Shown one piece after another: positions 7,739 through 16,639 of a stretch of DNA of 17,995 bases. The DNA lies in contig CAZXYS010000059.1 of NCBI GenBank assembly GCA_964645005.1, positions 1 to 17,995 on the forward strand, given 5' to 3'. Source of the DNA: CAZXYS01 sp964645005. Lineage in GTDB: Bacteria > Bacteroidota > Ignavibacteria > Kapaibacteriales > UBA2268. The position numbers were made by a program, and so were the translations under genes. Below the pieces are notes generated by a model. The model saw only the letters and a list, made by a program, of their open reading frames with translations, was not told the DNA's origin and searched no databases. How positions within the stretch are numbered: position 1 is the first letter of the stretch; every line of letters begins with the position of its first letter.

Positions 7739-8050
7739 ATGTTTGAAACTATATCTTTGGAATATTATCTTGGGCTTTCGGCAATAATCTTTACGATTGG
7801 AACAATCGGAGTGCTAACGAGGAGAAATGCCATAATCATTTTCATGTCTATAGAACTGATGCTAAACTCGGTGAATCTGACCCTTGTAGGATTCTCTTCG
7901 TTTATGGGAGATAAGGCAGGTCAGATATTTGTTTTTTTTGTTATGGCAGTAGCTGCTGCAGAGGCAGCCGTTGGGCTTGCTATTGTCATAGCGCTTTTCA
8001 GACAGAAGGAAACTGTTTATGTTGATGAAGTCAACGTTATGAAGTGGTAA
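7739..8050 (+). CDS. nuoK: NADH-quinone oxidoreductase subunit K
   Basis: This 103-residue, three-helix protein matches NuoK. The block GVLTRRNAIIIFMSIELMLNSVNL (24-47) is diagnostic. E39 and E75 have the same 36-residue spacing as the two essential membrane glutamates of E. coli NuoK (E36 and E72). The ATG at 7739 was preferred to an in-frame TTG at 7733 because it gives the usual N-terminus; no strong ribosome binding site is seen for either. NuoK is part of the membrane proton channel of complex I next to NuoJ. It probably shares a transcript with nuoJ; the methionine sulfoxide reductase gene follows after 24 bp, so it may also belong to the unit. Confidence 0.96.
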   Translation: MFETISLEYYLGLSAIIFTIGTIGVLTRRNAIIIFMSIELMLNSVNLTLVGFSSFMGDKAGQIFVFFVMAVAAAEAAVGLAIVIALFRQKETVYVDEVNVMKW

Positions 8051-8074
8051 ATTCTTAAAAATTGCCAGGATTTT

Positions 8075-8551
8075 ATGTCATCTGATTTTAAAAGACAAAT
8101 CGAAGAACTTATAGGCGATAAGGAGAATTTCATAGCGAATGCCGCTAATTTTGCCGCATTCCTTTATGACTACCTTGGCGATGTCAACTGGGCAGGCTTT
8201 TACTTTACTGATGGTAACGGGCTTATCCTGGGACCTTTTTTGGGGGAGCCGGCTTGCATAAGGATAGAGACAGGTAAAGGCGTTTGCGGCACTGCCCAGC
8301 AAAAGAGAAAAACATTGATTGTCAAGGATGTAGAACAATTCCCCGGGCATATAGCCTGCGGCCCGAACAGCCGTTCGGAGATTGTCGTTCCACTGATTTA
8401 CGAAGGAAAATGCTATGGTGTACTGGACATTGACAGCCCGAAACTCGGACGCTTTTCGCCTAAGGACGGCGAAATGCTCGAGAAATTAACAGATATTTTG
8501 ATGAAAAAATCGGATGTAGCTGCATTAGCTAATTATTATGATGTAAAATAA
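8075..8551 (+). CDS. msrC: free methionine-(R)-sulfoxide reductase (GAF domain)
   Basis: The 158-residue protein is a single GAF domain of the fRMsr family, which reduces free methionine-R-sulfoxide to methionine in the cytoplasm. The three cysteines C61, C71 and C95 have exactly the spacing (10 and 24 residues) of C84, C94 and C118 in the E. coli enzyme. They sit in the matching motifs GKGVCGTA and FPGHIACG, the latter with the catalytic Cys. NWAGFYF, SEIVVPL and GVLDIDSP are further family blocks. CAGGA precedes the ATG by 4 bp. It follows nuoK closely and precedes the lamin-tail gene by 11 bp, which suggests co-transcription; protection against oxidation near a respiratory subunit pair is plausible but unproven. 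Confidence 0.95.
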   Translation: MSSDFKRQIEELIGDKENFIANAANFAAFLYDYLGDVNWAGFYFTDGNGLILGPFLGEPACIRIETGKGVCGTAQQKRKTLIVKDVEQFPGHIACGPNSRSEIVVPLIYEGKCYGVLDIDSPKLGRFSPKDGEMLEKLTDILMKKSDVAALANYYDVK

Positions 8552-8562
8552 ATAGAAGAGCC

Positions 8563-10245
8563 GTGTTTAAAAATCTAATTATCCGGATTGCTATTGCTAT
8601 AGCCGTACATTACAACGCCGTGTGCCAGATTGCTATAAATGAAGTTATGGCTGCACCAATAGGCGATGAACCTGAATGGATCGAGCTTTATAATTATTCC
8701 GATACTGATTTTGAGTTCGATGGATTTACCATTAGCGATGCCAAAGCTACGAAAGACCTGCCGAATTTTACTCTTGAAGCGGATTCTTATGCACTGATTA
8801 CAAAGGATACGGCAGCGCTGCTGTCGAAAAGGAACATTCCTGATAATGCTGTGCTGGTTGAGACTTCCCTTCCCATATTAAATAACACCTGGGACGCAGT
8901 TGTGCTTAAAGATTCTACCCGAGCAACGCCGGACTCGCTCTATTACGACATGAAATGGGGCGAAAAGGGCTATTCGCTTGAACGAATAGACTATATGCTG
9001 ACTGCCCTCGATGAGGAGAATCTCGCGCAATGCAAAGCCCCGAATGGTGCTACCCCCGCCATGAGAAACAGCGTCGCTATCCCGGAATTTGATCTTGCTA
9101 TTGAAATTGTAAAACAAAACGAAGATAAGATTGATTTTTTGATAAAAAATACCGGCAGAAAAGAACTGGAATCCGCTGATTTAAAATTGTTTATTGATAC
9201 TAACCGAGACGGGACTATTCAAAAAAATGAAAAATATTTTGAAGAGAAATTGAAAGTCGACGGTGACTGTGAGATTAGCTATACCATTGCAGAACTTCAG
9301 GAACATATCGACAGTCCCGGAAGTTATATCTTCCTCGCAGTCTGCCATTCCGAAGAGGATATGCGAGATGAGAATGACAGCGTCTCGGGCAGCTTTTTCA
9401 TTCCTTACCCTGCCGGTACCATTCGTTTCAATGAAATTATGTTCGATGTGGATGATGAACATGCCGAATATGTAGAGCTATACAATACTTCGGAACATAC
9501 CGTCAATCTCGCAAATTGGACTTTCAACGACGCTGCCGCCAACGAGCCGCATAAATATCTTGTGATTGAGGATAATGATTTTAGAATCGAGACCGATTCT
9601 CTTGCCGTTATCGCATGGGATTCACTTATTTTTGAGAATTTTTCATATCTCGCGGAAGAAGAATATGATGTCTATATCACAAATTCTTCGGTAAATCTGA
9701 ACAAAACCGGCGATGATATATACCTTCGCGATCCCGCCGGCTCTGTCAATGATTCCTGCACTTATTCCGAAGACTGGCATCATGAATCGTTCATTTCTAC
9801 CAAAAATGTTAGCCTGGAAAAAATAAGCGTCAATTTAGCTTCTATGCTGCCGGATTCATGGACTTCCTGCGCTGATGAAACCGGCGGCACCCCCGGCAAA
9901 ATGAACAGCGCCTTCAGGGAAATCGACAAGGAAGGCAAACTAACCGCTGCGCCGAATCCCTTCTCGCCTTATGGTCAGCACAGCGAGCAAAACTGCGTCA
10001 TTTCCTACAAGCTGCCCTACCGGATTTCCAACATGAGTGCTTACATTTACGATACGGCTGGGAATTTGCTGCGCGAGCTTGCAGTAGCGGATATATCTGC
10101 GTCGGAAGGCTCTCTCGTCTGGGACGGCAGGAACGACGAGGGCTACAGGCTTCCGGTGGGACCTTACGTTTTCATGCTCGAGGCGGTGGATGCGGATTCG
10201 AAGGATGTGCATGTGGAGAAGATAATGTTGGTGATTGGGAAATAA
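8563..10245 (+). CDS. secreted lamin-tail-domain protein with FlgD-like C-terminal domain
   Basis: The 560-residue protein starts at GTG 8563, with an AGAAGAG purine run just upstream, and has a signal peptide (hydrophobic 5-20). Two lamin-tail (LTD) domains are recognised from their opening motifs INEVMAAPIGDEPEWIELYN (25-44) and FNEIMFDVDDEHAEYVELYN (289-308). A CARDB/EF-like beta segment (about 175-282, with DTNRDGTIQKNE) lies between them. The C-terminus (about 460-558, APNPFSPYG ... WDGRNDEGYRLPVGPYVF) is a FlgD Ig-like module of the kind found at the end of secreted FCB-group proteins. It is probably a cell-surface or extracellular protein; LTD domains in bacteria often accompany nucleases or adhesins, but no catalytic domain is visible here. 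The 3' half is richer in G+C than the start. Confidence 0.85.
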   Translation: MFKNLIIRIAIAIAVHYNAVCQIAINEVMAAPIGDEPEWIELYNYSDTDFEFDGFTISDAKATKDLPNFTLEADSYALITKDTAALLSKRNIPDNAVLVETSLPILNNTWDAVVLKDSTRATPDSLYYDMKWGEKGYSLERIDYMLTALDEENLAQCKAPNGATPAMRNSVAIPEFDLAIEIVKQNEDKIDFLIKNTGRKELESADLKLFIDTNRDGTIQKNEKYFEEKLKVDGDCEISYTIAELQEHIDSPGSYIFLAVCHSEEDMRDENDSVSGSFFIPYPAGTIRFNEIMFDVDDEHAEYVELYNTSEHTVNLANWTFNDAAANEPHKYLVIEDNDFRIETDSLAVIAWDSLIFENFSYLAEEEYDVYITNSSVNLNKTGDDIYLRDPAGSVNDSCTYSEDWHHESFISTKNVSLEKISVNLASMLPDSWTSCADETGGTPGKMNSAFREIDKEGKLTAAPNPFSPYGQHSEQNCVISYKLPYRISNMSAYIYDTAGNLLRELAVADISASEGSLVWDGRNDEGYRLPVGPYVFMLEAVDADSKDVHVEKIMLVIGK

Positions 10246-10340
10246 TTGTTAAAATATTTTTCCCCTTCACTCCGTTAAAAATTATCCATATATTGGATTT
10301 TTTAATAGCAACTTATTGGCTAAACAAACGGAGAGTCATA

Positions 10341-12023
<1,683 letters not shown>

Positions 12024-12038
12024 GAAAGAAAATACGTT

Positions 12039-12437
12039 CTAATTATATTTTTTTAAGCTGGAGCGGAGGAAACTGGCAAAATTTACATTGTTTTCCTCTT
12101 CGATTGTAGAAGGTTTGGATGGATTTGATGATTGTTCATTTGGATTTTCGCCGGATGAAGTTTTGTTTTTTTGTTTAACTGCATCAGAGGTCAGATCGGC
12201 AAGAGTGGCAATATTTTTTTCGGAAACTCCGATAAGCAGCACTCTGTTCCCAGCACGGACAATATAAAGGCTTGTTCGTGCCTGCAACGGAACTTTCGAT
12301 AGGATTTTTAGATTGATAGAATTATTCCTGCCGGGCATTTTCCCTTGAAACTTTTTCAATAAAAAGAACATAGCTGCTATCACAGCCACTGATACAGCTA
12401 AAATCACGAATGCCCTTATAATGGTTTCATCGATCAT
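12039..12437 (-). CDS. fliO: flagellar biosynthetic protein FliO
   Basis: The 132-residue protein has one N-terminal membrane helix (about 7-27). A small beta-rich cytoplasmic domain of the FliO/MopB family follows, visible as NLKILSKVPLQARTSLYIVRAGNRVLLIGVSEKNIATLADL (about 43-83). Then comes a low-complexity Ser/Asn/Pro tail and a basic C-terminal end. FliO helps assemble the FliP ring of the flagellar export gate. It lies 13 bp downstream of fliN, with an AAGGT site before the ATG. Canonically fliP, fliQ and fliR follow, but here the convergent glnS follows, so the export gate genes must lie elsewhere. Confidence 0.85.
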   Translation of the reverse strand: MIDETIIRAFVILAVSVAVIAAMFFLLKKFQGKMPGRNNSINLKILSKVPLQARTSLYIVRAGNRVLLIGVSEKNIATLADLTSDAVKQKNKTSSGENPNEQSSNPSKPSTIEEENNVNFASFLRSSLKKYN

Positions 12438-12450
12438 AATAACTTATACC

Positions 12451-12894
12451 TTATCTATTGGCAGTTCTTAATCTGTCCGCCGGATCAACCAGAGTAGTTA
12501 TTCTAATGCCGAAATGCTTATCAATGACGACTACTTCACCTTCAGCTACCTTCTTTCCATTGACGAGAACATCCACAGGTTCGCTGACTAGTTTATCAAA
12601 TTCAATCACCGAACCTCTGCCGAGCCGCAGAATATTCCTTATAAGCATATTAGTGCGTCCCAGTTCAATCGAAACCGGCAGTTGAAGATCATAAAGCATT
12701 TCCAGCTTTGGTTCGGAAGAAGATGTTTCAGTATCATCATCACCTTTCTCGTCAATCTCAGGAAATTCCGGTTCATCAACAGATTTAGCTTCCTCTTCAG
12801 TTTCCTGATCTTTTCCCTTACTTTCTTTTTCTTCTTCTTCGACTTCGCCGCTGCTCATCATTTGGTCGATTTCTTCTTGAGACATTGCGCTCAT
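12451..12894 (-). CDS. fliN: flagellar motor switch protein FliN
   Basis: This 147-residue protein has a C-terminal SpoA (FliN/FliM-C) domain at about 66-147. It includes YDLQLPVSIELGRTNM, NILRLGRGSVIEFDK and EGEVVVIDKHFGIRITTLVDP, and matches FliN throughout. FliN forms the lower C-ring of the flagellar switch with FliM. The middle (about 17-63) is a very acidic Glu/Asp/Ser linker. The first 13 residues (AMSQEEIDQMM) resemble the CheY-P binding peptide of FliM and of Bacillus-type FliY, although the CheC-like domain of FliY is absent. AAGGA lies 9 bp before the ATG and the gene starts 12 bp after fliM. Confidence 0.95.
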   Translation of the reverse strand: MSAMSQEEIDQMMSSGEVEEEEKESKGKDQETEEEAKSVDEPEFPEIDEKGDDDTETSSSEPKLEMLYDLQLPVSIELGRTNMLIRNILRLGRGSVIEFDKLVSEPVDVLVNGKKVAEGEVVVIDKHFGIRITTLVDPADRLRTANR

Positions 12895-12906
12895 AATTAT
12901 TTATCC

Positions 12907-13932
12907 TTATTCTTTGTAACTAATATCTTCATCAACGAGGTCCTCATCTTGCAATTTACGAGTTACTCTGACAGCTTTCTTTCCTTCTACACTCCCCGGA
13001 CGTACCGCTAATTTTCTCTTGCCAGCAATTGATATCTCAATTTCCTGATTGATCCTCTTATTTAATTTCAGCACGTCACCTTCTTTAAGCTCCATCAAAT
13101 CGCGTAAAGTGATGGAAGTTTTACCCAATTCCGCAACTACCGGCAGATAAGTCTTCTTCATCTGCTGGTTGAGGATCTGCATATTCTCTATTACGCGATG
13201 CTCCGACTGCTTTCCGACAGTCGTTGTGAATTGCTGGCGATTCAGTTTGGATAATATTTCCTCCAGTGCGAAGGTTGGAAAACACAAATTCATCAGATAA
13301 GTGTTAACTCCGATATTTACATCGAAGGAAACTACAACGACTATCTCCGATGAGGGGGCGATCTGCACAAAATCAGCTTCCATTTCCAGACGCTGGAAAG
13401 AGAATCTCAGATCGGCAATGGAACGCCAGGAATTTTTCATATCCGACAGAGCATGCTCGACGACGCTTCGCAGGACAGCCTGTTCGATAGGAGTTATATT
13501 GCGGGCTTTGTTAGAACCTTCACCAAGTCCGCCAAGGAGCCTCTCAATAATTGATAATGCAAGCTGCGGGTTGAATTCAAGTATACCGCTGCCATCAGTA
13601 CCTTCAATGTCGAAGACATAAAGACAGCTTGGATTCGACACCGAGAGAATGTACTCAGAATAGAAAAGCTGATCGACAGATGTAACATTTATCGAGACTA
13701 ATGTCTGCAGCTTAGATACAAGATAATAGCCGAACACCTCTGCAAAGCTCTCATGGATTGTTTGAAGGGTCCTCACCTGATTTTTGGAGATTCTATTCGG
13801 GCGTCTGAAGTCATAATTAATTATATCGCCCTTCGAAAGCCTCCCCTCAAGGACGTCGTCAACATCAACTCTTCCGCTCGTCATTTCCGAGAGCAGACTG
13901 TCTATTTCATTTTGTGATAGTACATCAGCCAT
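12907..13932 (-). CDS. fliM: flagellar motor switch protein FliM
   Basis: The 341-residue protein is full length. The N-terminal peptide VLSQNEIDSLLSEM (4-17) is the CheY-P binding motif, the middle domain (about 40-235) carries the FliM blocks NQVRTLQTIHESFA and LLGGLGEG, and the C-terminal SpoA domain (about 250-325) interacts with FliN. FliM is the central C-ring protein that sets rotation direction upon CheY-P binding. No Shine-Dalgarno is visible; a run of A lies before the ATG, as is common in Bacteroidota relatives. It lies 15 bp downstream of fliL and 12 bp upstream of fliN within a tight operon. Confidence 0.97.
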   Translation of the reverse strand: MADVLSQNEIDSLLSEMTSGRVDVDDVLEGRLSKGDIINYDFRRPNRISKNQVRTLQTIHESFAEVFGYYLVSKLQTLVSINVTSVDQLFYSEYILSVSNPSCLYVFDIEGTDGSGILEFNPQLALSIIERLLGGLGEGSNKARNITPIEQAVLRSVVEHALSDMKNSWRSIADLRFSFQRLEMEADFVQIAPSSEIVVVVSFDVNIGVNTYLMNLCFPTFALEEILSKLNRQQFTTTVGKQSEHRVIENMQILNQQMKKTYLPVVAELGKTSITLRDLMELKEGDVLKLNKRINQEIEISIAGKRKLAVRPGSVEGKKAVRVTRKLQDEDLVDEDISYKE

Positions 13933-13947
13933 ATTTTTTTTAACAAA

Positions 13948-14565
13948 TTATTGAATTATAAATCTTTGCAAAATTACATCCCGCAGATACATATCGTTTT
14001 TCTTGAAGACCGGTTTCAGTCTTTCTTTGAAGATCGCAGGTAATGAATCTCTTTTCGAATGAAGGTCCTGTTCCGTCATACTTCCAAGTGTACTGTTTAT
14101 TTTTCCCTGCAAGCGAGCATTAACGCGTTTTGGAATAATACTTCCATCTTCACCTTCACCATGTTCGATTTCTTCCTTGATCCTGAATTCTAGTCCGAGA
14201 TTGATGACTACAAATTTGTCCGAACCTTTGGGATTCGTAGTAATTTGCCCTGTTTCTTCAAAGAATATATTTTCATCTCCTGCCATGAACTTTTCTTCTT
14301 CTGAAAGTTCACTATCCTTGTTATGTTCAGCGGCTTTGGTTTGTTCGCTATGTTGTTTACTATGCTCGTCACCGGAGCCATTGTTTAAGTTACCGACCAG
14401 ATACGGTAATACAAGGAAATAAATAAATGCCATAAATACAACCACCGTACCACCGATGATGCTTAACAACAGAGTCAGCGAAATATCCGAAGCTTTCTTG
14501 TTCGGTTTTGCAGGCTGCTGCTTTTCCTCTTCCTGTTTTTGTTCTTCAGGTTCTTCTTTTGCCAT
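13948..14565 (-). CDS. fliL: flagellar basal body-associated protein FliL
   Basis: The 205-residue protein has a charged cytoplasmic start rich in Glu, Lys and Gln (1-26), one membrane helix (about 29-57) and a long acidic/histidine linker. The periplasmic FliL domain (about 100-205) contains KFVVINLGLEFRI and the characteristic end NDMYLRDVILQRF. FliL rings surround stator units and raise motor torque. It is longer than the usual 150-180 residues because of the linker (about 60-95). It is the first gene of the fliL-fliM-fliN-fliO run. No clear Shine-Dalgarno or convincing promoter was found in the AT-rich DNA upstream. Confidence 0.9.
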   Translation of the reverse strand: MAKEEPEEQKQEEEKQQPAKPNKKASDISLTLLLSIIGGTVVVFMAFIYFLVLPYLVGNLNNGSGDEHSKQHSEQTKAAEHNKDSELSEEEKFMAGDENIFFEETGQITTNPKGSDKFVVINLGLEFRIKEEIEHGEGEDGSIIPKRVNARLQGKINSTLGSMTEQDLHSKRDSLPAIFKERLKPVFKKNDMYLRDVILQRFIIQ

Positions 14566-14953
14566 TATTTCATTTTGATAATATTAAAATTGTTTAATTA
14601 ACTTTATTATATAAATCGGTAAAATTTAAATATTATTGAGTATTTATACAAATTTTACAATAAATTTCAGGCGGAAAAATCATGCCAAACGAGAAGTCAT
14701 GTTTTACACTCAAATTTGTAAAATATCCAAAAATATCTATGTGGCTAATAATGGTCATTTTGGCTATAAAGGTTACATAGCAGTAAATTTCAGAGATTTG
14801 AATCTATACCTTTACTCCTTAAGAATGTTTGCTCTCGTAATTAGACAGAATTGAATTTCTATTTCTTGAATTTCCAAAAACCTTGTTTTCATTTGGTTTG
14901 GGTAAAAAATATGTTATATTGCAAATTAGTTTTTTGGACTTAAAAAACGGAAT
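14566..14953. other. 388-bp intergenic region between divergent fliL and deacetylase genes
   Basis: The region is AT-rich and should hold the promoters of both divergent units. A 72-codon open frame at 14636-14854 has no ribosome binding site and no recognisable protein features, so I do not call it. No tRNA, strong hairpin or long repeat was seen. On the plus side a promoter candidate lies at 14892-14920; on the minus side nothing convincing was found. Confidence 0.6.
14892..14920 (+). promoter_or_regulatory. candidate promoter of the deacetylase-methyltransferase pair
   Basis: TTTG at 14892-14895 and TATATT at 14915-14920 are 19 bp apart, compatible with a Bacteroidota promoter whose -7 element is imperfect or with a sigma70-type -10. 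It lies 33 bp before the ATG at 14954. Confidence 0.4.
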
Positions 14954-15775
14954 ATGCAAAACGCCTTATCCATAGATGTCGAAGAATGGTTCTGTGCCAA
15001 TAATATGGCTCACATATTTCCCTTTCATAAATGGAAGAATCTGGAAAGAAGAGTAATGAAAAGCACGGAAAAAGTCCTTTCAATTTTTAAAAACCACAAG
15101 GTTAAGGGTACTTTTTTTGTACTGGGATGGGTGGCTGAGCAAAATCCCGAATTAGTTCCTATGATAGAAAAAGAGGGACACGAAATCGCCACACATGGTT
15201 ATTCACATAAATTGTTGACCGGAATTACGGAAGAAGAATTTAGACACGAAATCCAACTATCTATGGAAATTTTAAACGAGCAATCAAATCAATTAATTAT
15301 AGGGCATAGAGCTCCTTCATTTTCAATAACTTCAAGATCACTCTGGGCAATTGATATATTGAAATCACTTGGATTTAAATACGATAGTTCAGTGTTTCCT
15401 ATTGGTACACACCCGGATTACGGCATTCCGGACGCCCCCGTGAAAAAATATATGATAAAAGATGGTTTCTGGGAATTTCCAATGACTGTTGTAAAAAGAT
15501 TTAAAATGACCATACCAGTCAGCGGGGGAGGTTATTTCCGTTTTTTCCCATATAAATTTGTAAAAAAACTTCTACAAAGCTGTAATGGCGAGGAAAACCG
15601 CTCATTTGTCTTTTATTTGCATCCTTGGGAGCTTGACAACGAACAGCCTCGAATTAACATGGGTGCTGTAAAAAATTTCCGCCATTATAATAATATCGAA
15701 AAAACGGAGTCAAAACTAAACAAACTACTGAGTGATTTTGAATTTACAACAATTAAACAGGCGCTTGGTTTATGA
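14954..15775 (+). CDS. polysaccharide deacetylase (exosortase/XrtA-associated type, DUF3473-like)
   Basis: The 273-residue protein has a NodB-homology deacetylase domain without a signal peptide. The first motif is LSIDVEEWF (D8, E10-E11), the metal ligands H81 and H85 lie in HGYSH, and the GHRAPSFS block (118-125) follows. The C-terminal FYLHPWELD (220-228) is typical of the deacetylases that accompany exosortase and PEP-CTERM exopolysaccharide loci. The expected reaction is removal of N-acetyl groups from a polysaccharide or a lipid-linked precursor, using a divalent metal. The stop overlaps the start of the methyltransferase gene by 4 bp (ATGA), so the two are translationally coupled and probably serve one glycan pathway. 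No exosortase or glycosyltransferase is in the window. Confidence 0.92.
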   Translation: MQNALSIDVEEWFCANNMAHIFPFHKWKNLERRVMKSTEKVLSIFKNHKVKGTFFVLGWVAEQNPELVPMIEKEGHEIATHGYSHKLLTGITEEEFRHEIQLSMEILNEQSNQLIIGHRAPSFSITSRSLWAIDILKSLGFKYDSSVFPIGTHPDYGIPDAPVKKYMIKDGFWEFPMTVVKRFKMTIPVSGGGYFRFFPYKFVKKLLQSCNGEENRSFVFYLHPWELDNEQPRINMGAVKNFRHYNNIEKTESKLNKLLSDFEFTTIKQALGL

Positions 15776-16422
15776 ACAATGAACTTAAAGTACAGGAAAA
15801 ATACTGGGATGAAACTGTAAAGGAATTTGATAGTATTTATACTCAGGATAAATCAGCTTTCGCAAATTTTCTTGATAAGGCTTTTCGCTGGGATATGTAT
15901 GAACGATTCAATTTCGCCATGCATCAATGCGTCCCGTCAGAAGGTAGATCAGTTTTAGATGTTGGCTGTGGTACAGGGCGTTATCTTTTAGGACTCGGCA
16001 AGAGAAATATGAAAAAATTTGTAGGATTGGATGTAGCCCAAAATATGCTGAGTATAGCAGAAGATCTTTGCAAAAAAGAAGGTATCATTGATAGATGTGA
16101 ATTTCATCACACTGACTTGTTGCATTACCAAACTAACGAAACTTATGATTACTCGATTGCAATAGGTTTATTTGATTATGTCAAGGATCCGCAGCCGATA
16201 TTAAATAAGTTGAATAAAGTCACAAGTATCCGTTCTGTCATGACTTTCCCAAGATCGAACACCTGGCGGGCGCCGGTAAGAAAAGTAAGATTATCAATAA
16301 AAAAATGCCCTGTGTATTTCTTTTCACGCGAGGAAATCGAAAAAATGTTAAATGAGGCTGGATTCAAAGATAATTTAATTTTTACCAGAGGCGCACTTTA
16401 TTTCGTATCTGCAAATCTATAA
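15772..16422 (+). CDS. class I SAM-dependent methyltransferase
   Basis: The 216-residue protein has a Rossmann methyltransferase domain. Motif I is VLDVGCGTGRYLLGL (61-75), followed by the acidic ribose ligand in VGLDVAQNML (D87) and the FHHTDLLHY strand (111-119). IGLFDYVKDP (131-140) fits motif IV and following. It overlaps the deacetylase gene by 4 bp, so its acceptor may be a sugar of the same glycan. However, the fold alone does not reveal the substrate; a quinone or small molecule acceptor cannot be excluded. Confidence 0.88.
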   Translation: MNNELKVQEKYWDETVKEFDSIYTQDKSAFANFLDKAFRWDMYERFNFAMHQCVPSEGRSVLDVGCGTGRYLLGLGKRNMKKFVGLDVAQNMLSIAEDLCKKEGIIDRCEFHHTDLLHYQTNETYDYSIAIGLFDYVKDPQPILNKLNKVTSIRSVMTFPRSNTWRAPVRKVRLSIKKCPVYFFSREEIEKMLNEAGFKDNLIFTRGALYFVSANL

Positions 16423-16508
16423 TAACCAATTTATTACCTTAAATGCCTTAAACAGAATATTCATAAAATCAAAAATATTTTTGTTTTTATTATTTTTTTT
16501 ATTATATT

Positions 16509-16528
16509 AATAATAATTCATTATTATT
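16509..16528. repeat. AT-only inverted repeat downstream of the methyltransferase gene
   Basis: AATAATAAT and ATTATTATT form perfect 9-base arms with a 2-nt spacer, in a very AT-rich stretch (about 16440-16560). It lacks the GC stem of a typical terminator, so it may be low-complexity DNA or a protein site. Confidence 0.3.
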
Positions 16529-16639
16529 TCATAATATATTCAACATATTTTAATAAAAGACACATCATTTTAAAAGGTAAACAATCTGTCCCCTCCTCCT
16601 GAACAAATCTTTTGTACGAAATATAGGGAGGTTACTATC

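Noticed and set aside
14636..14854. 72-codon open frame between fliL and the deacetylase gene
   Set aside because: No ribosome binding site, no recognisable protein pattern, and it occupies the region expected to hold divergent promoters.
16440..16580. CRISPR or tandem repeat array in the AT-rich gap
   Set aside because: The TAA/ATT runs are low complexity and form one short palindrome; there are no regularly spaced repeats.
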